From Robertmurraya dakarensis (GTDB lineage Bacteria > Bacillota > Bacilli > Bacillales > Cytobacillaceae), in NCBI RefSeq assembly GCF_900156875.1, contig NZ_LT707409.1, positions 3,431,435 to 3,495,434 of the forward strand: 64,000 nt of DNA, in the 5' to 3' direction. Made by a program: the position numbers and the translations under genes. Every line of letters starts with the position of its first letter. Position 1 is the stretch's first letter. This document shows positions 53,475-62,590 of this stretch, piece by piece. Under the pieces are notes generated by a model, which did no database searches, was not told the DNA's origin, and was given only the letters and a program-made list of their open reading frames with translations.

Positions 53475-54548
53475 TCATAGGCCCTTGAGCTCAATCCTGT
53501 ACAGCTTATCATCTTCCCTATCCGGATTCCCGCGGCCGTCGGTGTTATTGCTGACAAAGTAGAGCTGTCCGTCTTCAATGAAGACATCACGAATTCTTCC
53601 TAACCCTGATACGACTTCCCGCGTTTCCCTAGTGTCCAAATCAAATTCCCGAACAGCATTTCCTCTTAATGTTGCCACATAAAGCTTTCCGTTATAAAAG
53701 GCCATTCCTGAAGGTGCCCAGGTCATATCCGCTCCAGAATGAAAGATCGGTGTTTCCATCAGCTCATGCTGTTGACTTCCTTGAATAGCGGGCCAGCCGT
53801 AATTTTGGCCCCTTTTTATTAAATTAATTTCGTCATGTGCAGATGCACCATGCTCGCTGGCATACAAGGTACCATCGTTCGCCCACGTCAGCCCTTGAGG
53901 ATTTCGATGTCCATAGCTGAATACATAGGAATCTTGAAAAGGATTATCTTCAGGAACGGACCCATCTAAGTTCAACCTGAGGATCTTCCCTCCTAATGAT
54001 TGGACATCCTGCGCAATTTCCGGATCTGTTGCAGCATCACCCGTTGTAGCATAAAGCTTTTGGTCCGGTCCAATTTTCAAACGGCCACCGTGGTGGTATT
54101 GACCACTTGGAATTGAATCAAGCAGCAGTTCTTGTTCCCGCCAAGTATCATTTTCAAGCTTCAACACAACAATCCGATTATGTTGACCTTCATCTTCATA
54201 TGTATAGTAAGCAAAAGCCTTCTTAGACTCTGTAAAATCAGGTGCTAGCACAAACCCTAGCAGCCCCGCCTCGGCTGCAGTTGATAGGGATTTCTTTAAT
54301 ATAACTTTCTGCCTTACCTGAGTTTCTCCATCAGTTTTCATGATACTTCCTGTTCGTTCACTAATGTAAAAAGTATCATTAACTTTATTAATCGACCACG
54401 GGATGTTCAAATTTACAGCAAGTATTTCATAATCCTCAGCTGAAGCAATGACTTCATGGCCCTCCTCCACCTGGTCTTTAACATTCCCCTCATTGCCCGC
54501 AGAACAACCTGCCAACAGCAAAACAAACAGCAAGATCCACTTTTTCAA
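53475..54548 (-). CDS. PQQ-dependent sugar dehydrogenase lipoprotein
   Basis: 357 residues, TTG start after GGAGGAGTAGGATT. Lipobox LLLAGC; anchored outside the membrane. Glucose/sorbosone dehydrogenase six-blade propeller: PWSINKVNDTFYISERTGSI, GLLGFVLAPDF, YHHGGRLKIGPDQKLYATTGD, SYGHRNPQGLTW, SEHGASAHDEINLIKRGQNYGWP. These match the YliI/Asd-type aldose sugar dehydrogenases. Cofactor PQQ is known for the family; no pqq genes are in the window. Substrate cannot be told from sequence. Confidence 0.88.
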   Translation of the reverse strand: MKKWILLFVLLLAGCSAGNEGNVKDQVEEGHEVIASAEDYEILAVNLNIPWSINKVNDTFYISERTGSIMKTDGETQVRQKVILKKSLSTAAEAGLLGFVLAPDFTESKKAFAYYTYEDEGQHNRIVVLKLENDTWREQELLLDSIPSGQYHHGGRLKIGPDQKLYATTGDAATDPEIAQDVQSLGGKILRLNLDGSVPEDNPFQDSYVFSYGHRNPQGLTWANDGTLYASEHGASAHDEINLIKRGQNYGWPAIQGSQQHELMETPIFHSGADMTWAPSGMAFYNGKLYVATLRGNAVREFDLDTRETREVVSGLGRIRDVFIEDGQLYFVSNNTDGRGNPDREDDKLYRIELKGL

Positions 54549-54562
54549 AATCCTACTCCTCC

Positions 54563-55414
54563 CTATTGAATAGCATCCATAATTGCCTTGGCAACGCCAT
54601 TCTCATCATTGGTTAATGTGACAAAATCACAGGATGATTTTATCCTATCGTCCGCATTGCCCATTGCCACAGACCTCCCTACACGTTGAAACATCGATAA
54701 ATCATTATAACTATCGCCAATTGCCATCGTTTCCATAAGGGAAATCCCCTTTTCTTTCACAAAGGCCTCCAACGCCAGTCCTTTCTGGGCATTCATGCCG
54801 TTCACTTCAATGTTTTCTTTGCCGGAGGAACTGACAGCAATCCCCTCAATTTCCTTTAATCTTTTCCTAGCACCCTCAAGCTTTTGAAAATCACGGGAAA
54901 ATGCCAGCAGTTTGTAAAAATGATACTCTTTTTTCTCAAAAATGAAGCTCAAGCTGTCGATTTCCACTATAAATTGCAGCCTTTCATCCAATAGAGCTTT
55001 TATCTTTTCTCTTTCTGCAGGTGAATCTAAGGTCTTCAAAACATCTTGAAAGATCGACACCCCTCTTTCAATATCCTCTGTGAACGTCCCTTTGTTTGTG
55101 AAAAACTCAGTGTAAAAGTCCAGCTCATGCAGTACTTCATAGACTGCTTGCGCCTTTTCTTTATCCAAAGGATTCACTTTAATAATCTCCTGATGTATCG
55201 ACCTAATTTCGGCACCATTAACACATATAACTGGACACTTCACCCCAGCATCCTCCAATAAGTAGATGGCTTCTGCAAATGACCGGCCGGTAGCAATAAC
55301 CACTTCTACACCCTGTTCTTGTGCCTTTTTGATCGCCTCACGATTTTCATCTGAAATTTCATTTGTTCGTCTTAACAGCGTCCCATCCATATCAATGGCT
55401 ATACACTTTATCAT
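54563..55414 (-). CDS. Cof-type HAD-IIB family phosphatase
   Basis: 283 residues. HAD superfamily with motif I CIAIDMDGTLL (nucleophile Asp), motif II IATGRSF, Lys region NAQKGLALEAF and motif IV GDSYNDLSMF. The large cap domain is of the C2B type (Cof/YkrA/YidA). These enzymes act on sugar phosphates, flavins or phosphatidyl-type substrates; the actual substrate is unknown. It lies 14 bp upstream of the PQQ dehydrogenase on the same strand and 14 bp downstream of the AlkD-like gene, so the three are probably co-transcribed. Confidence 0.9.
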   Translation of the reverse strand: MIKCIAIDMDGTLLRRTNEISDENREAIKKAQEQGVEVVIATGRSFAEAIYLLEDAGVKCPVICVNGAEIRSIHQEIIKVNPLDKEKAQAVYEVLHELDFYTEFFTNKGTFTEDIERGVSIFQDVLKTLDSPAEREKIKALLDERLQFIVEIDSLSFIFEKKEYHFYKLLAFSRDFQKLEGARKRLKEIEGIAVSSSGKENIEVNGMNAQKGLALEAFVKEKGISLMETMAIGDSYNDLSMFQRVGRSVAMGNADDRIKSSCDFVTLTNDENGVAKAIMDAIQ

Positions 55415-55427
55415 ATTGTTTTCACCC

Positions 55428-56096
55428 TTAGTCCTTTATATATTTGCTGCCCTCACGCACACTTAGATTGGAAAGAGTAGTGCTTTCTATGAATTCCTTG
55501 ACCGACTTAGGATTCGTTTTCGAATACTCTCTTAATGCCCAGCCAATCGCTTTTTGTATAAAAAACTCTTTGTCTTCAGCGTTTTGTTTTATGTATCGAA
55601 AAAGTAACTCTTCATTTGTTTGAGCCTTATATTTTAATTGAAAAAGAATGGCTGACCGCCGCAGCCACAGGTGATTTCCATATGCCCATCCTTCAATGAC
55701 CTCTGGGATGATCTCAGGATTGTCCGCTGCAATTTTCCCAACAGGCTTAGGAGCGATCACATCGACCGTATCCCACCATGATTTTGTTGTTATTAACTTC
55801 TCCATCAGATTAAGATCTTCCTTTTGAAGCTTTTTTAACGATTTTTCAATATAATGCAATGCCGCGTATTGATATTCCCGTTCATCTAACTGCCATAAAG
55901 ACAACACAAAATGAGGTTGAAATTCCTTTTTTAATATTCCGCTATTCTCATAAAACTCTTTCAACAATTCCTTCCTTTTCGGAGTTTTAATGCCTAAGAA
56001 TGGAAATTGATCTCTCATATATTTCTGCATCGGACCTGCATTTTCAGGATTGCGGTTATTCGTAAACAAGGTTATTAACGTGTTTAAATCATCCAT
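55428..56096 (-). CDS. DNA alkylation repair protein (AlkD-like HEAT-repeat glycosylase family)
   Basis: 222 residues from ATG 56096 (GGAGGGAGAAGAAC). All-helical HEAT-like repeat protein: MRDQFPFLGIKTPKRKELL, WQLDEREYQYAALHYIE, TKSWWDTVDVIAPK, LWLRRSAILFQLKYK and AIGWALREYSKTNPKSVKEFIE. Matches the DNA_alkylation family, which excises bulky or cationic alkylated bases without base flipping in AlkD. Residues WWDTVD and the Trp/Asp in the DNA-facing groove are present. Cytosolic. Confidence 0.88.
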   Translation of the reverse strand: MDDLNTLITLFTNNRNPENAGPMQKYMRDQFPFLGIKTPKRKELLKEFYENSGILKKEFQPHFVLSLWQLDEREYQYAALHYIEKSLKKLQKEDLNLMEKLITTKSWWDTVDVIAPKPVGKIAADNPEIIPEVIEGWAYGNHLWLRRSAILFQLKYKAQTNEELLFRYIKQNAEDKEFFIQKAIGWALREYSKTNPKSVKEFIESTTLSNLSVREGSKYIKD

Positions 56097-56192
56097 GTTC
56101 TTCTCTCCCTCCACATCAAAACCCATTATTCCCCTTATTCATTTTGTGTTTATTGCTTAGAGTATAAACTAAAAAGTTTTTAAAACATAAAA

Positions 56193-56216
56193 AGGTTATC
56201 CCCCAAAGGATAACCT
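56193..56216 (-). terminator. Terminator of the duplicated-P-loop ATPase gene
   Basis: AGGTTATCC/GGATAACCT stem followed on the minus strand by TTTTATG, 7 bp from the stop. Confidence 0.85.
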
Positions 56217-56223
56217 AAGCATC

Positions 56224-57318
56224 TTAATCTCTCAGTCTCTGTATTTCAGTCATGATATGACTTTTAAGTTTATTGACGACTTCAAAATCCATTGTGTCTG
56301 TATAGACTTGGTTTAACTCGTCTCTTGCCGTTTTAGCTTCAGCAAGATAAGAGGTTGCCGTTTTCATACAGCCTTTATATAGCTTCGATACTTCTTCGAT
56401 TTTTTCTGCAAAAACCTCATCAGTCCCCGCCTCAATGATATCTCCATATAGATCGAGAATCTCGTCGCCTTCTCTTGATGGAAAATATTCATGCGGCGCT
56501 GTGCTATCAAAGATGGCTATGCTCAATTCTCTGACAATCACCATATCAACACTCTCTGGATCAAATCCGCAATGATAAATTTCCACATCAAAGCCACGCG
56601 TTCTTCCTGCCTGAGCTATTTTTTTCAACATCGTCGATTTTCCAGACCCAGGTCTGCCTTTGATAAAGTACCGTTTCGAAATATCCTCCGTCAGATTCGG
56701 GACGAAATCAACAGCACCTTTTGGAGTAGCAGCTCCTAAAAAACGATGTTTGACAGCAGACATTTTGTTTAAAGAAATGTTTCCATAAAACTCTTTGATC
56801 AGCTTTTGCGTCAAAGCATCTGCCTTTTCAAAATCCATGCTATCAATATAAATTTTTTCCCAATCATCATGAACCTTTAGCGCTTCAGCAAATCTACCAT
56901 ATGCCTTCTCCATCCATTGATAGATAATGTCATTGTAATGAATGATTTTATCCTTTTGAAGAATAAGCTTTCCTGTATCCCATCCTTCTCCAAGATTAAT
57001 GTACTGTTCAATTGCACCAGGTGCTTTTGGTTCAATATTATTTGGCGCAGTGCCATTCACAATCCCAACATTTAAACCGCCGAGAATTTTTACCCCTTCA
57101 AGTTTATCAGGGTCAAACGGGGAGTGCATGTACTCAATGTCCATTCCGTTTTCCGCCCAGAACTCTCCAACCTCTTTTATTAACGTCGATTTTCCTGTTC
57201 CTGGGCCGCCTTTGAGAATAAAGATCTTATTTAAGTTTTCTAAGCAAGAATCATATAAGCTGAAAAATCCCTTTGAAGTATTGCCGCCTGCAAAATAATG
57301 TTTGATCATCCCAGCCAC
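56224..57318 (-). CDS. ATPase with two P-loop domains (internal duplication)
   Basis: 364 residues, GTG start with AAGGA upstream. Two similar halves: residues 4-190 with Walker A LKGGPGTGKSTL and residues 200-364 with IKGRPGSGKSTM. Both halves repeat the same order: HYFAGGNTSKGFF / HRFLGAATPKGAV, YMHSPFDPDKLEG / YHCGFDPESVDM, NGTAPN / DSTAPH, MDFEKADALTQKLI / MDFEVVNKLKSHI. I recognise the family only as a conserved Firmicute NTPase with no assigned role. Cytosolic. Own terminator. The halves probably arose by tandem duplication. Confidence 0.85.
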   Translation of the reverse strand: MAGMIKHYFAGGNTSKGFFSLYDSCLENLNKIFILKGGPGTGKSTLIKEVGEFWAENGMDIEYMHSPFDPDKLEGVKILGGLNVGIVNGTAPNNIEPKAPGAIEQYINLGEGWDTGKLILQKDKIIHYNDIIYQWMEKAYGRFAEALKVHDDWEKIYIDSMDFEKADALTQKLIKEFYGNISLNKMSAVKHRFLGAATPKGAVDFVPNLTEDISKRYFIKGRPGSGKSTMLKKIAQAGRTRGFDVEIYHCGFDPESVDMVIVRELSIAIFDSTAPHEYFPSREGDEILDLYGDIIEAGTDEVFAEKIEEVSKLYKGCMKTATSYLAEAKTARDELNQVYTDTMDFEVVNKLKSHIMTEIQRLRD

Positions 57319-57438
57319 ATAAACACATCCTTTTCACCCGTTCATTCGGAATTTTCCTTCCTTCTAATCCTATGCAAACAGGTTTGGTTAGGTGAATGCC
57401 TATTTCTGGAATATGTTGGTTACACAGCGTATTAACAA

Positions 57439-57918
57439 TTATTTTTTTACAACGGCCGCTAACTCTGCACCTGTAGCTTCTTGAAGATCTTTAAGCTTTA
57501 GTTCCATCTGAACACCTATTTTCCCGCCACTCACGACAATTGAGTCGAGCACTTCTGCACTGCTGTCAATAAAGGTCTGATAGGCCTTCTTCATCCCGAC
57601 AGGAGAACAACCGCCGCGAATATAACCGGTCCATTTTTGGATATCTTTCACCGGAATCATTTCAATTTTCTTCTCACCAGCCGCTTTGGCTCCTTCTTTT
57701 AAATCAAGTTCAGCTTCAACCGGTATCACAAACACGTAGATATTTTTACTGTTTCCTTGTGTAACAAGTGTTTTATAGACCTGTTTCGGGTCCTTCCCAA
57801 CCTTTTCTGCCACCGATACGCCATCTATTTTTCCATCTTTGACGTCATAGGTAGTCAGTTCATACGGGATTTTTTTAGCATCTAATATTCTCATTGCATT
57901 TGTTTTACTAACCTTCAC
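57439..57918 (-). CDS. ybaK: Cys-tRNA(Pro)/aminoacyl-tRNA deacylase YbaK/EbsC
   Basis: 159 residues from GTG 57918 (AAAGGGG eight bases upstream); longer starts run into the region before the promoter and exceed the family length. Removes cysteine wrongly attached to tRNA-Pro. Signatures: KTNAMRILDAKKIPYELTTYD, DPKQVYKTLVTQG, FVIPVEAELDLKEGAKAAGEKKIEMIP, GYIRGGCSPVGMKK with the conserved GGCSP motif. Separated from malL by that gene's terminator (57984-58016). Confidence 0.9.
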   Translation of the reverse strand: MKVSKTNAMRILDAKKIPYELTTYDVKDGKIDGVSVAEKVGKDPKQVYKTLVTQGNSKNIYVFVIPVEAELDLKEGAKAAGEKKIEMIPVKDIQKWTGYIRGGCSPVGMKKAYQTFIDSSAEVLDSIVVSGGKIGVQMELKLKDLQEATGAELAAVVKK

Positions 57919-57983
57919 GTTCAAGACCCCTTTCATGATATTTATGATAGCAGTCGAAAAATATAAAGTGAATATTCTGCTCC

Positions 57984-58016
57984 ATAAAAAAGATTGAACC
58001 CTTTTAAGATTCAATC
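57984..58016 (-). terminator. Terminator overlapping the malL stop codon
   Basis: Minus-strand GATTGAA/TTCAATC stem whose 5' arm contains the final malL codons; followed by TTTTTTATGG. Confidence 0.8.
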
Positions 58017-59671
58017 ACATAAACACGCGCCTCATAAGGCTTCAGAAGCAGTTCGCAACCCTTATCGTGATGGGTAACCTTTAGATTACTTAGCAGTAGA
58101 TTTTCGGAGGAAAGTTTGAGGTTTATTTCCTGAGTAATAATTTGTTTTGTAGAAAGATTTGTGAGTATCACTGCTTTTTCATTTCCCAAGGTGCGGGTAT
58201 ACGCAAAGATTTGCGGGTGCCGAGGGAGCAGCAGATTATATTCTCCATACGTAAACACATCATACTTCTTCTTTAGAGCGATCATTTTTTTATAAAAAGA
58301 GAGGACCGAATTCTCATCTTGGTGCTGTTGTTCAACGTTGATGTCCTTGTAATTGTGATTAACCTTGATCCAAGGCTTTCCTGTTGTGAACCCCGCATTT
58401 TCCTCTGCACACCATTGCATTGGGGTACGGCTGTTATCTCGGGAAGAGGCCCAAATGATGTTCATGATTTCTTGATGTTCTAAGCCTTCTTCTTTTTTCG
58501 CTCTATACAAATTTTTCGTTGATATGTCATCATAATCCTCGATGCTTGGGAATTGCACATTGGTCATGCCGATTTCCTGTCCTTGGTAAATATAAGGAGT
58601 TCCTTGCATGAAAAAGTACATTGCTCCCATCGCTGTCGCACATTCGCGCCAGTATTCCCGATCATTTCCCCATGTCGAGACAACACGGGGCTTATCGTGA
58701 TTTTCAATAAATAGTGCGTTCCAACCGTCCTTTTCAAGCCCCTTTTGCCAGCGCGACAATACTTTTTTCAATTTCACAATATCGAGTGTGGGACTGACCT
58801 CGGCATCCCAAAGGCTCAGATGCTCGAACTGAAAAATCATGTCCATTTTGCCTTCTTTTTCCCCAACCCAAAGCGGCGCTTCATCGATGCTTACACCGTT
58901 TGCTTCCCCTACTGTCATGACATCATAGTTTCCATATGTTTCATCTTTGAATTCTTTTAATAATGGGTGAATTCCCTTTTGGTTCATATGCATGTCAAAG
59001 GAGGAAACATATTTCTTTCCTTTTGGATTGGGCATATCCGGGAGCCCCGGCCGCTTTTTAATATGGCTGATGGCATCAATTCGAAAGCCATCAATTCCTT
59101 TTTCAATCCACCAGTTGACGGTTTCATAAAGGGCGTCTCTGACCTCTTTATTTTCCCAGTTCAAATCAGGCTGTTTTTTTGAAAAAATATGCAGATAATA
59201 CTGCTCCGTAGTCTGGTCATACTCCCACGCTGATCCGCCAAAAATACTTTCCCAGTTATTCGGTTCCCTGCCATCTTTTCCGTCTCTCCAAATATACCAA
59301 TCGCGCTTTGGGTTCGTTTTGGAAGACCTTGATTCAATGAACCAAGGGTGTTCATCACTCGTATGATTCAGTACCAGATCGAGGATCAGCTTCATGCTGC
59401 GAGAATGAACTTCCTTAAGAAGCTGATCAAAATCCTCCATCGTTCCGAAATCTTTCAGAATGTCTTTATAATCTGATATATCATAGCCATTGTCATCATT
59501 CGGCGATTGAAAAATCGGACAAATCCAGATAATATCAATTCCAAGCTCTTGTAAGTAGTCCAATCGCTGAATGATTCCGTTCAGATCACCAATCCCATCG
59601 CCATTGGAATCTTGAAAACTGCGGGGATATATTTGATAGGCAACCGCTTCTTTCCACCAAACCCTCTTCAT
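58004..59671 (-). CDS. malL: Oligo-1,6-glucosidase / alpha-glucosidase (GH13)
   Basis: 555 residues from ATG 59671 (AAAGGATGTTGAAT). Cytosolic exo-alpha-glucosidase releasing glucose from isomaltose, isomaltotriose, panose or sucrose. GH13 regions: VLNHTSDEHPWF, GFRIDAISHIKK (nucleophile Asp), VGEANGVSID (acid/base Glu) and ENHDKPRVVS (third Asp); QGTPYIYQGQEIGMTN is the common C-end of the barrel. The size fits the subfamily 31 enzymes of Bacillus (MalL, oligo-1,6-glucosidase). No sugar transporter is adjacent. The stop codon lies in its terminator. Confidence 0.9.
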   Translation of the reverse strand: MKRVWWKEAVAYQIYPRSFQDSNGDGIGDLNGIIQRLDYLQELGIDIIWICPIFQSPNDDNGYDISDYKDILKDFGTMEDFDQLLKEVHSRSMKLILDLVLNHTSDEHPWFIESRSSKTNPKRDWYIWRDGKDGREPNNWESIFGGSAWEYDQTTEQYYLHIFSKKQPDLNWENKEVRDALYETVNWWIEKGIDGFRIDAISHIKKRPGLPDMPNPKGKKYVSSFDMHMNQKGIHPLLKEFKDETYGNYDVMTVGEANGVSIDEAPLWVGEKEGKMDMIFQFEHLSLWDAEVSPTLDIVKLKKVLSRWQKGLEKDGWNALFIENHDKPRVVSTWGNDREYWRECATAMGAMYFFMQGTPYIYQGQEIGMTNVQFPSIEDYDDISTKNLYRAKKEEGLEHQEIMNIIWASSRDNSRTPMQWCAEENAGFTTGKPWIKVNHNYKDINVEQQHQDENSVLSFYKKMIALKKKYDVFTYGEYNLLLPRHPQIFAYTRTLGNEKAVILTNLSTKQIITQEINLKLSSENLLLSNLKVTHHDKGCELLLKPYEARVYVIES

Positions 59672-59688
59672 ATTCAACATCCTTTATT

Positions 59689-60579
59689 TCATTCTAATAA
59701 TGATTTATGAATCCAAATCGCTGCTTGTGAACCGTCACCCATTGCAATCGTAACTTGCTCGGAATGCGCCACGACATCACCCGCTGCCCAAACATTTTCT
59801 ACATTCGTTTTTTTCGACCTCGGGTCAACAACAATATGTTTATTTTCAAGAAGTTCGACGCCCAGTTGCTTAGCGAGCTGTGATTTTACTTCATTTGATC
59901 CAAAGGCGACAAAGGCATGATTCGCTTCGAGCACCGTGCCGTTTTTTAGAATGACTCCTTTTAATTGTCCGTTATCTTCGCTTATTTCTGCAATCTGTTC
60001 CTCGTAATAACGAATTCCTTTTTCTTTTAGTTGGTGAAGAAGCTCGGGATCCACATTTTTCTTCTCATGATTGACAAAAGCGAGCTCCTTCGTCCAGTAA
60101 TACAGTGTTAAGGCCATATTGGCACCGACATTTCCTGAACCAAGAACGATGGCCATTTTATCCTTAATTTCGTAGCCATCACAGTCTGGACAAACATACA
60201 CACTAGTCCCTAAGCAGGGGTATAGTGAAGGAATTTCTGGTATCCTATCCATCACACCTGTTGCAAAGAGAAGCCGCTTTCCTTCGAATATGTCACCGTT
60301 ATGAACACTTACCGCAAAACCATCGCCGCTTTTTTCTACCTTCTCTACTTTTTCAAGCACAAATTGAACTCCTAGTTTTCCAGCGTGCTCCCGTCCAATA
60401 CTGCGGAGATACTCCCCGCTCACTCCATCGGGATATCCTAATATATTATGATAGCTATTACAAAGCACAGAACGCCCATCTCCAGAATCAATCACCAAAA
60501 CATCATGATTATATCTCCCAAGCTGAATCGCCGCCTGCAGCCCCGCTATACCGCCTCCAACAATCACACAATCAAACAC
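59689..60579 (-). CDS. Thioredoxin-reductase-like NAD(P)/FAD disulfide oxidoreductase
   Basis: 296 residues from GTG 60579 (GAGGAGG eight bases before; an earlier in-frame GTG overlaps the ribosome site). Rossmann GGGIAGLQAAIQLG for FAD, second GSGNVGANMALTL for NAD(P), redox pair CPDC in VYVCPDCDGYEIKD, and AAGDVVAHSEQVTIAMGDGSQAA. Length and CPDC (TrxB has CATC) suggest a TrxB-like low-molecular-weight thiol or bacilliredoxin reductase. B. subtilis YpdA lacks CxxC, so it is not that one. A palindromic repeat copy abuts its ribosome site. Confidence 0.85.
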   Translation of the reverse strand: MFDCVIVGGGIAGLQAAIQLGRYNHDVLVIDSGDGRSVLCNSYHNILGYPDGVSGEYLRSIGREHAGKLGVQFVLEKVEKVEKSGDGFAVSVHNGDIFEGKRLLFATGVMDRIPEIPSLYPCLGTSVYVCPDCDGYEIKDKMAIVLGSGNVGANMALTLYYWTKELAFVNHEKKNVDPELLHQLKEKGIRYYEEQIAEISEDNGQLKGVILKNGTVLEANHAFVAFGSNEVKSQLAKQLGVELLENKHIVVDPRSKKTNVENVWAAGDVVAHSEQVTIAMGDGSQAAIWIHKSLLE

Positions 60580-60597
60580 ATCTCCCACCTCCTCAAA

Positions 60598-60656
60598 GGT
60601 ACCTGGTACCGTCCGTGGACAGTATTGTTAGTTTGTCCGTTTAGGGCGGACAGTTA
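60598..60656. repeat. Dispersed palindromic repeat, copy 3
   Basis: GGTACCTGGTACC (60598-60610), GTCCGTGGACAGTATTG, then TTTGTCCGTTTAGGGCGGACA. Aligns with copy 1 (14698) over about 58 bp. It sits 4 bp from the ribosome site of the thioredoxin-reductase-like gene. The rest of the gap to 60823 shows only a terminator. Confidence 0.8.
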
Positions 60657-60798
60657 TGATAACTGATGTACTTTTTAATTTACCCTTTTGATGGAAACTT
60701 ATTTTAGTTTTACCGTTCGAAGTTTTTTATTTTTATTTTCCAATACAAACACATAACCACATTGACCTCAAACCACCCACGTTTATTAAACAGCAAAA

Positions 60799-60825
60799 AT
60801 CCCCTGTTATTCTAAACAGAGGATT
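60799..60825 (-). terminator. Terminator of the ABC exporter operon
   Basis: Minus-strand AATCCTCTGTT/AACAGGGGATT stem followed by TTTGC, overlapping the last codon of the second ABC gene. Confidence 0.75.
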
Positions 60826-62590
60826 AGATAACTCCTTTTTGACGCTGGGTTTTTACTAAATCTGCATAAAAACCGCTCAGTTTTAACAATTCTTCATCAC
60901 TGCCTTGCTCTATTATTCTTCCATCCTTCAATACAAGAATAGAGTCTGCATTTTGAATTGTATTTAAACGATGGGCAATAACAAAGGATGTTCGTCCCTG
61001 CATCAGCTTATTTAAAGCATCCGTAATTTTCATCTCTGTAATGGTATCAATGCTGCTAGTAGCTTCATCCAATATCAGCAGAGCCGGATTCGCTAAAATC
61101 GCCCTCGCGATTGCTAAAAGCTGACACTGGCCATGGCTGATGCCGCCGCCCTCAGCATCCAAAACAGTATCATACCCTCTAGGGAGCTTCATAATAAACT
61201 CATGAGCATTCGCTGTTTTCGCCGCCTCCACAACCTCATCATCACTAGCATCTAACCGCCCGTAGCGAATATTTTCCATAACATTTGTTTGAAAAAGAAC
61301 AGAGTCCTGCAGAACAAAGGCCATATTTTTACGCAAACTGTCTCTCTTTACTTTTGTTATATCCATCCCATCAACAAAAATAGCCCCCTCATCCGCATCA
61401 TAAAAACGAGTTAGCAAAGAAATGATGGTTGTTTTACCGGCACCGGTCGGGCCAACAATTGCCACCGTCTGACCTGGTGAAACATGAAAACTGACATTCT
61501 TAAGCGTTGCCACTTCTTTTTCATAAGAGAAAGATACAGAATCAAAAACAATCTCACCCTTCAGAGAAGAAATCTCATACGCTGAACCTTCATCCTTTCC
61601 CTCCACCTCTTCATCCAGTACTTGAAATACACGGTCTGCCCCAGCAATCGCGGATAAGATCATGTTAAACTGATTGGCCAAATCATTCAGCGGCCTGGTA
61701 AACTGCCGGGAATAAGTCACGAACGTCACGATCACACCAATCGATACGATCTCTTTTATTGCTAAAATTCCGCCAATTCCGATAATAATAGCGAAGCTAA
61801 CGTTATTGAGCATGTTCATTAATTTAGGAATAAAACCGGAATACGTTTGCGCCCAATAGCTTGACGTTTTTAAGGCAGCGTTTTTTTCCTCAAAGCTTTC
61901 AATAACCCGCTCTTCCTGTGAATACATCTTTACAATTCGCTGACCTGTCAATGTCTCCTCTATGTATCCGTTCAAATCGCCTAATGTTCTCTGCTGCTCC
62001 TTAAAATACTTGCCCGTTCGATTCGTGATCCATTTCATTCCTGCAAACATAACTGGAACTATTGTTAAGGTTAAAACCGTTAACAATGGACTTAACCAGA
62101 GCATGACTGCCACCGTACCAGCCAATGTCAATGTACTTGTAATAATTTGAATCACAGCAGAATTTAATGTTCTGCTGACATTTTCCATATCATTCGTTAA
62201 GCGGCTCATTAATTCACCATGCTGACGCTTTTGAAAAAAGGAAATCGGAAGCTTTTGCAGATGAGAAAATAAAGCATTCCTCATCGTAAATACAACATTT
62301 TGCGCAATTCCAATCATCCAATAGCCTTGTAAAAAAACTGTCCCCGACTGCGCTGCATAAATGATCACAAGCCATACTAACATGGTCAACAGTTGACTGC
62401 CGTTCCAACCAGAAATTAAAGAATCAACCGCCACTCCCATTAAATATGGACCAGCAAGTGATAACACTGAGCTAACAATTACCATGATCACGACAAGAAC
62501 AAAGAGGCCTTTTTCTTCAGCCATATACGACCAGATTCTTAATAGCGTTCTTTTCATATTACGCTTCTTTACTGATGGTTTAGACAACAT
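60824..62590 (-). CDS. Heterodimeric ABC exporter, canonical-ATPase-site subunit
   Basis: 588 residues. Six transmembrane helices in the first 320 residues, then a nucleotide-binding domain: Walker A GPTGAGKTT, signature region EGGGISHGQCQLLAIARA (LSGGQ replaced by ISHGQ), Walker B LLILDEATSSID with catalytic Glu, and H-loop VIAHRLNT. The intact Walker B and H-loop with a changed signature fit the partner of a degenerate half in a heterodimeric multidrug or lipid exporter (YfiBC, YheHI, BmrCD types). The start ATG follows AGGAGG and overlaps the upstream partner gene by 11 nt. Confidence 0.9.
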   Translation of the reverse strand: MLSKPSVKKRNMKRTLLRIWSYMAEEKGLFVLVVIMVIVSSVLSLAGPYLMGVAVDSLISGWNGSQLLTMLVWLVIIYAAQSGTVFLQGYWMIGIAQNVVFTMRNALFSHLQKLPISFFQKRQHGELMSRLTNDMENVSRTLNSAVIQIITSTLTLAGTVAVMLWLSPLLTVLTLTIVPVMFAGMKWITNRTGKYFKEQQRTLGDLNGYIEETLTGQRIVKMYSQEERVIESFEEKNAALKTSSYWAQTYSGFIPKLMNMLNNVSFAIIIGIGGILAIKEIVSIGVIVTFVTYSRQFTRPLNDLANQFNMILSAIAGADRVFQVLDEEVEGKDEGSAYEISSLKGEIVFDSVSFSYEKEVATLKNVSFHVSPGQTVAIVGPTGAGKTTIISLLTRFYDADEGAIFVDGMDITKVKRDSLRKNMAFVLQDSVLFQTNVMENIRYGRLDASDDEVVEAAKTANAHEFIMKLPRGYDTVLDAEGGGISHGQCQLLAIARAILANPALLILDEATSSIDTITEMKITDALNKLMQGRTSFVIAHRLNTIQNADSILVLKDGRIIEQGSDEELLKLSGFYADLVKTQRQKGVI

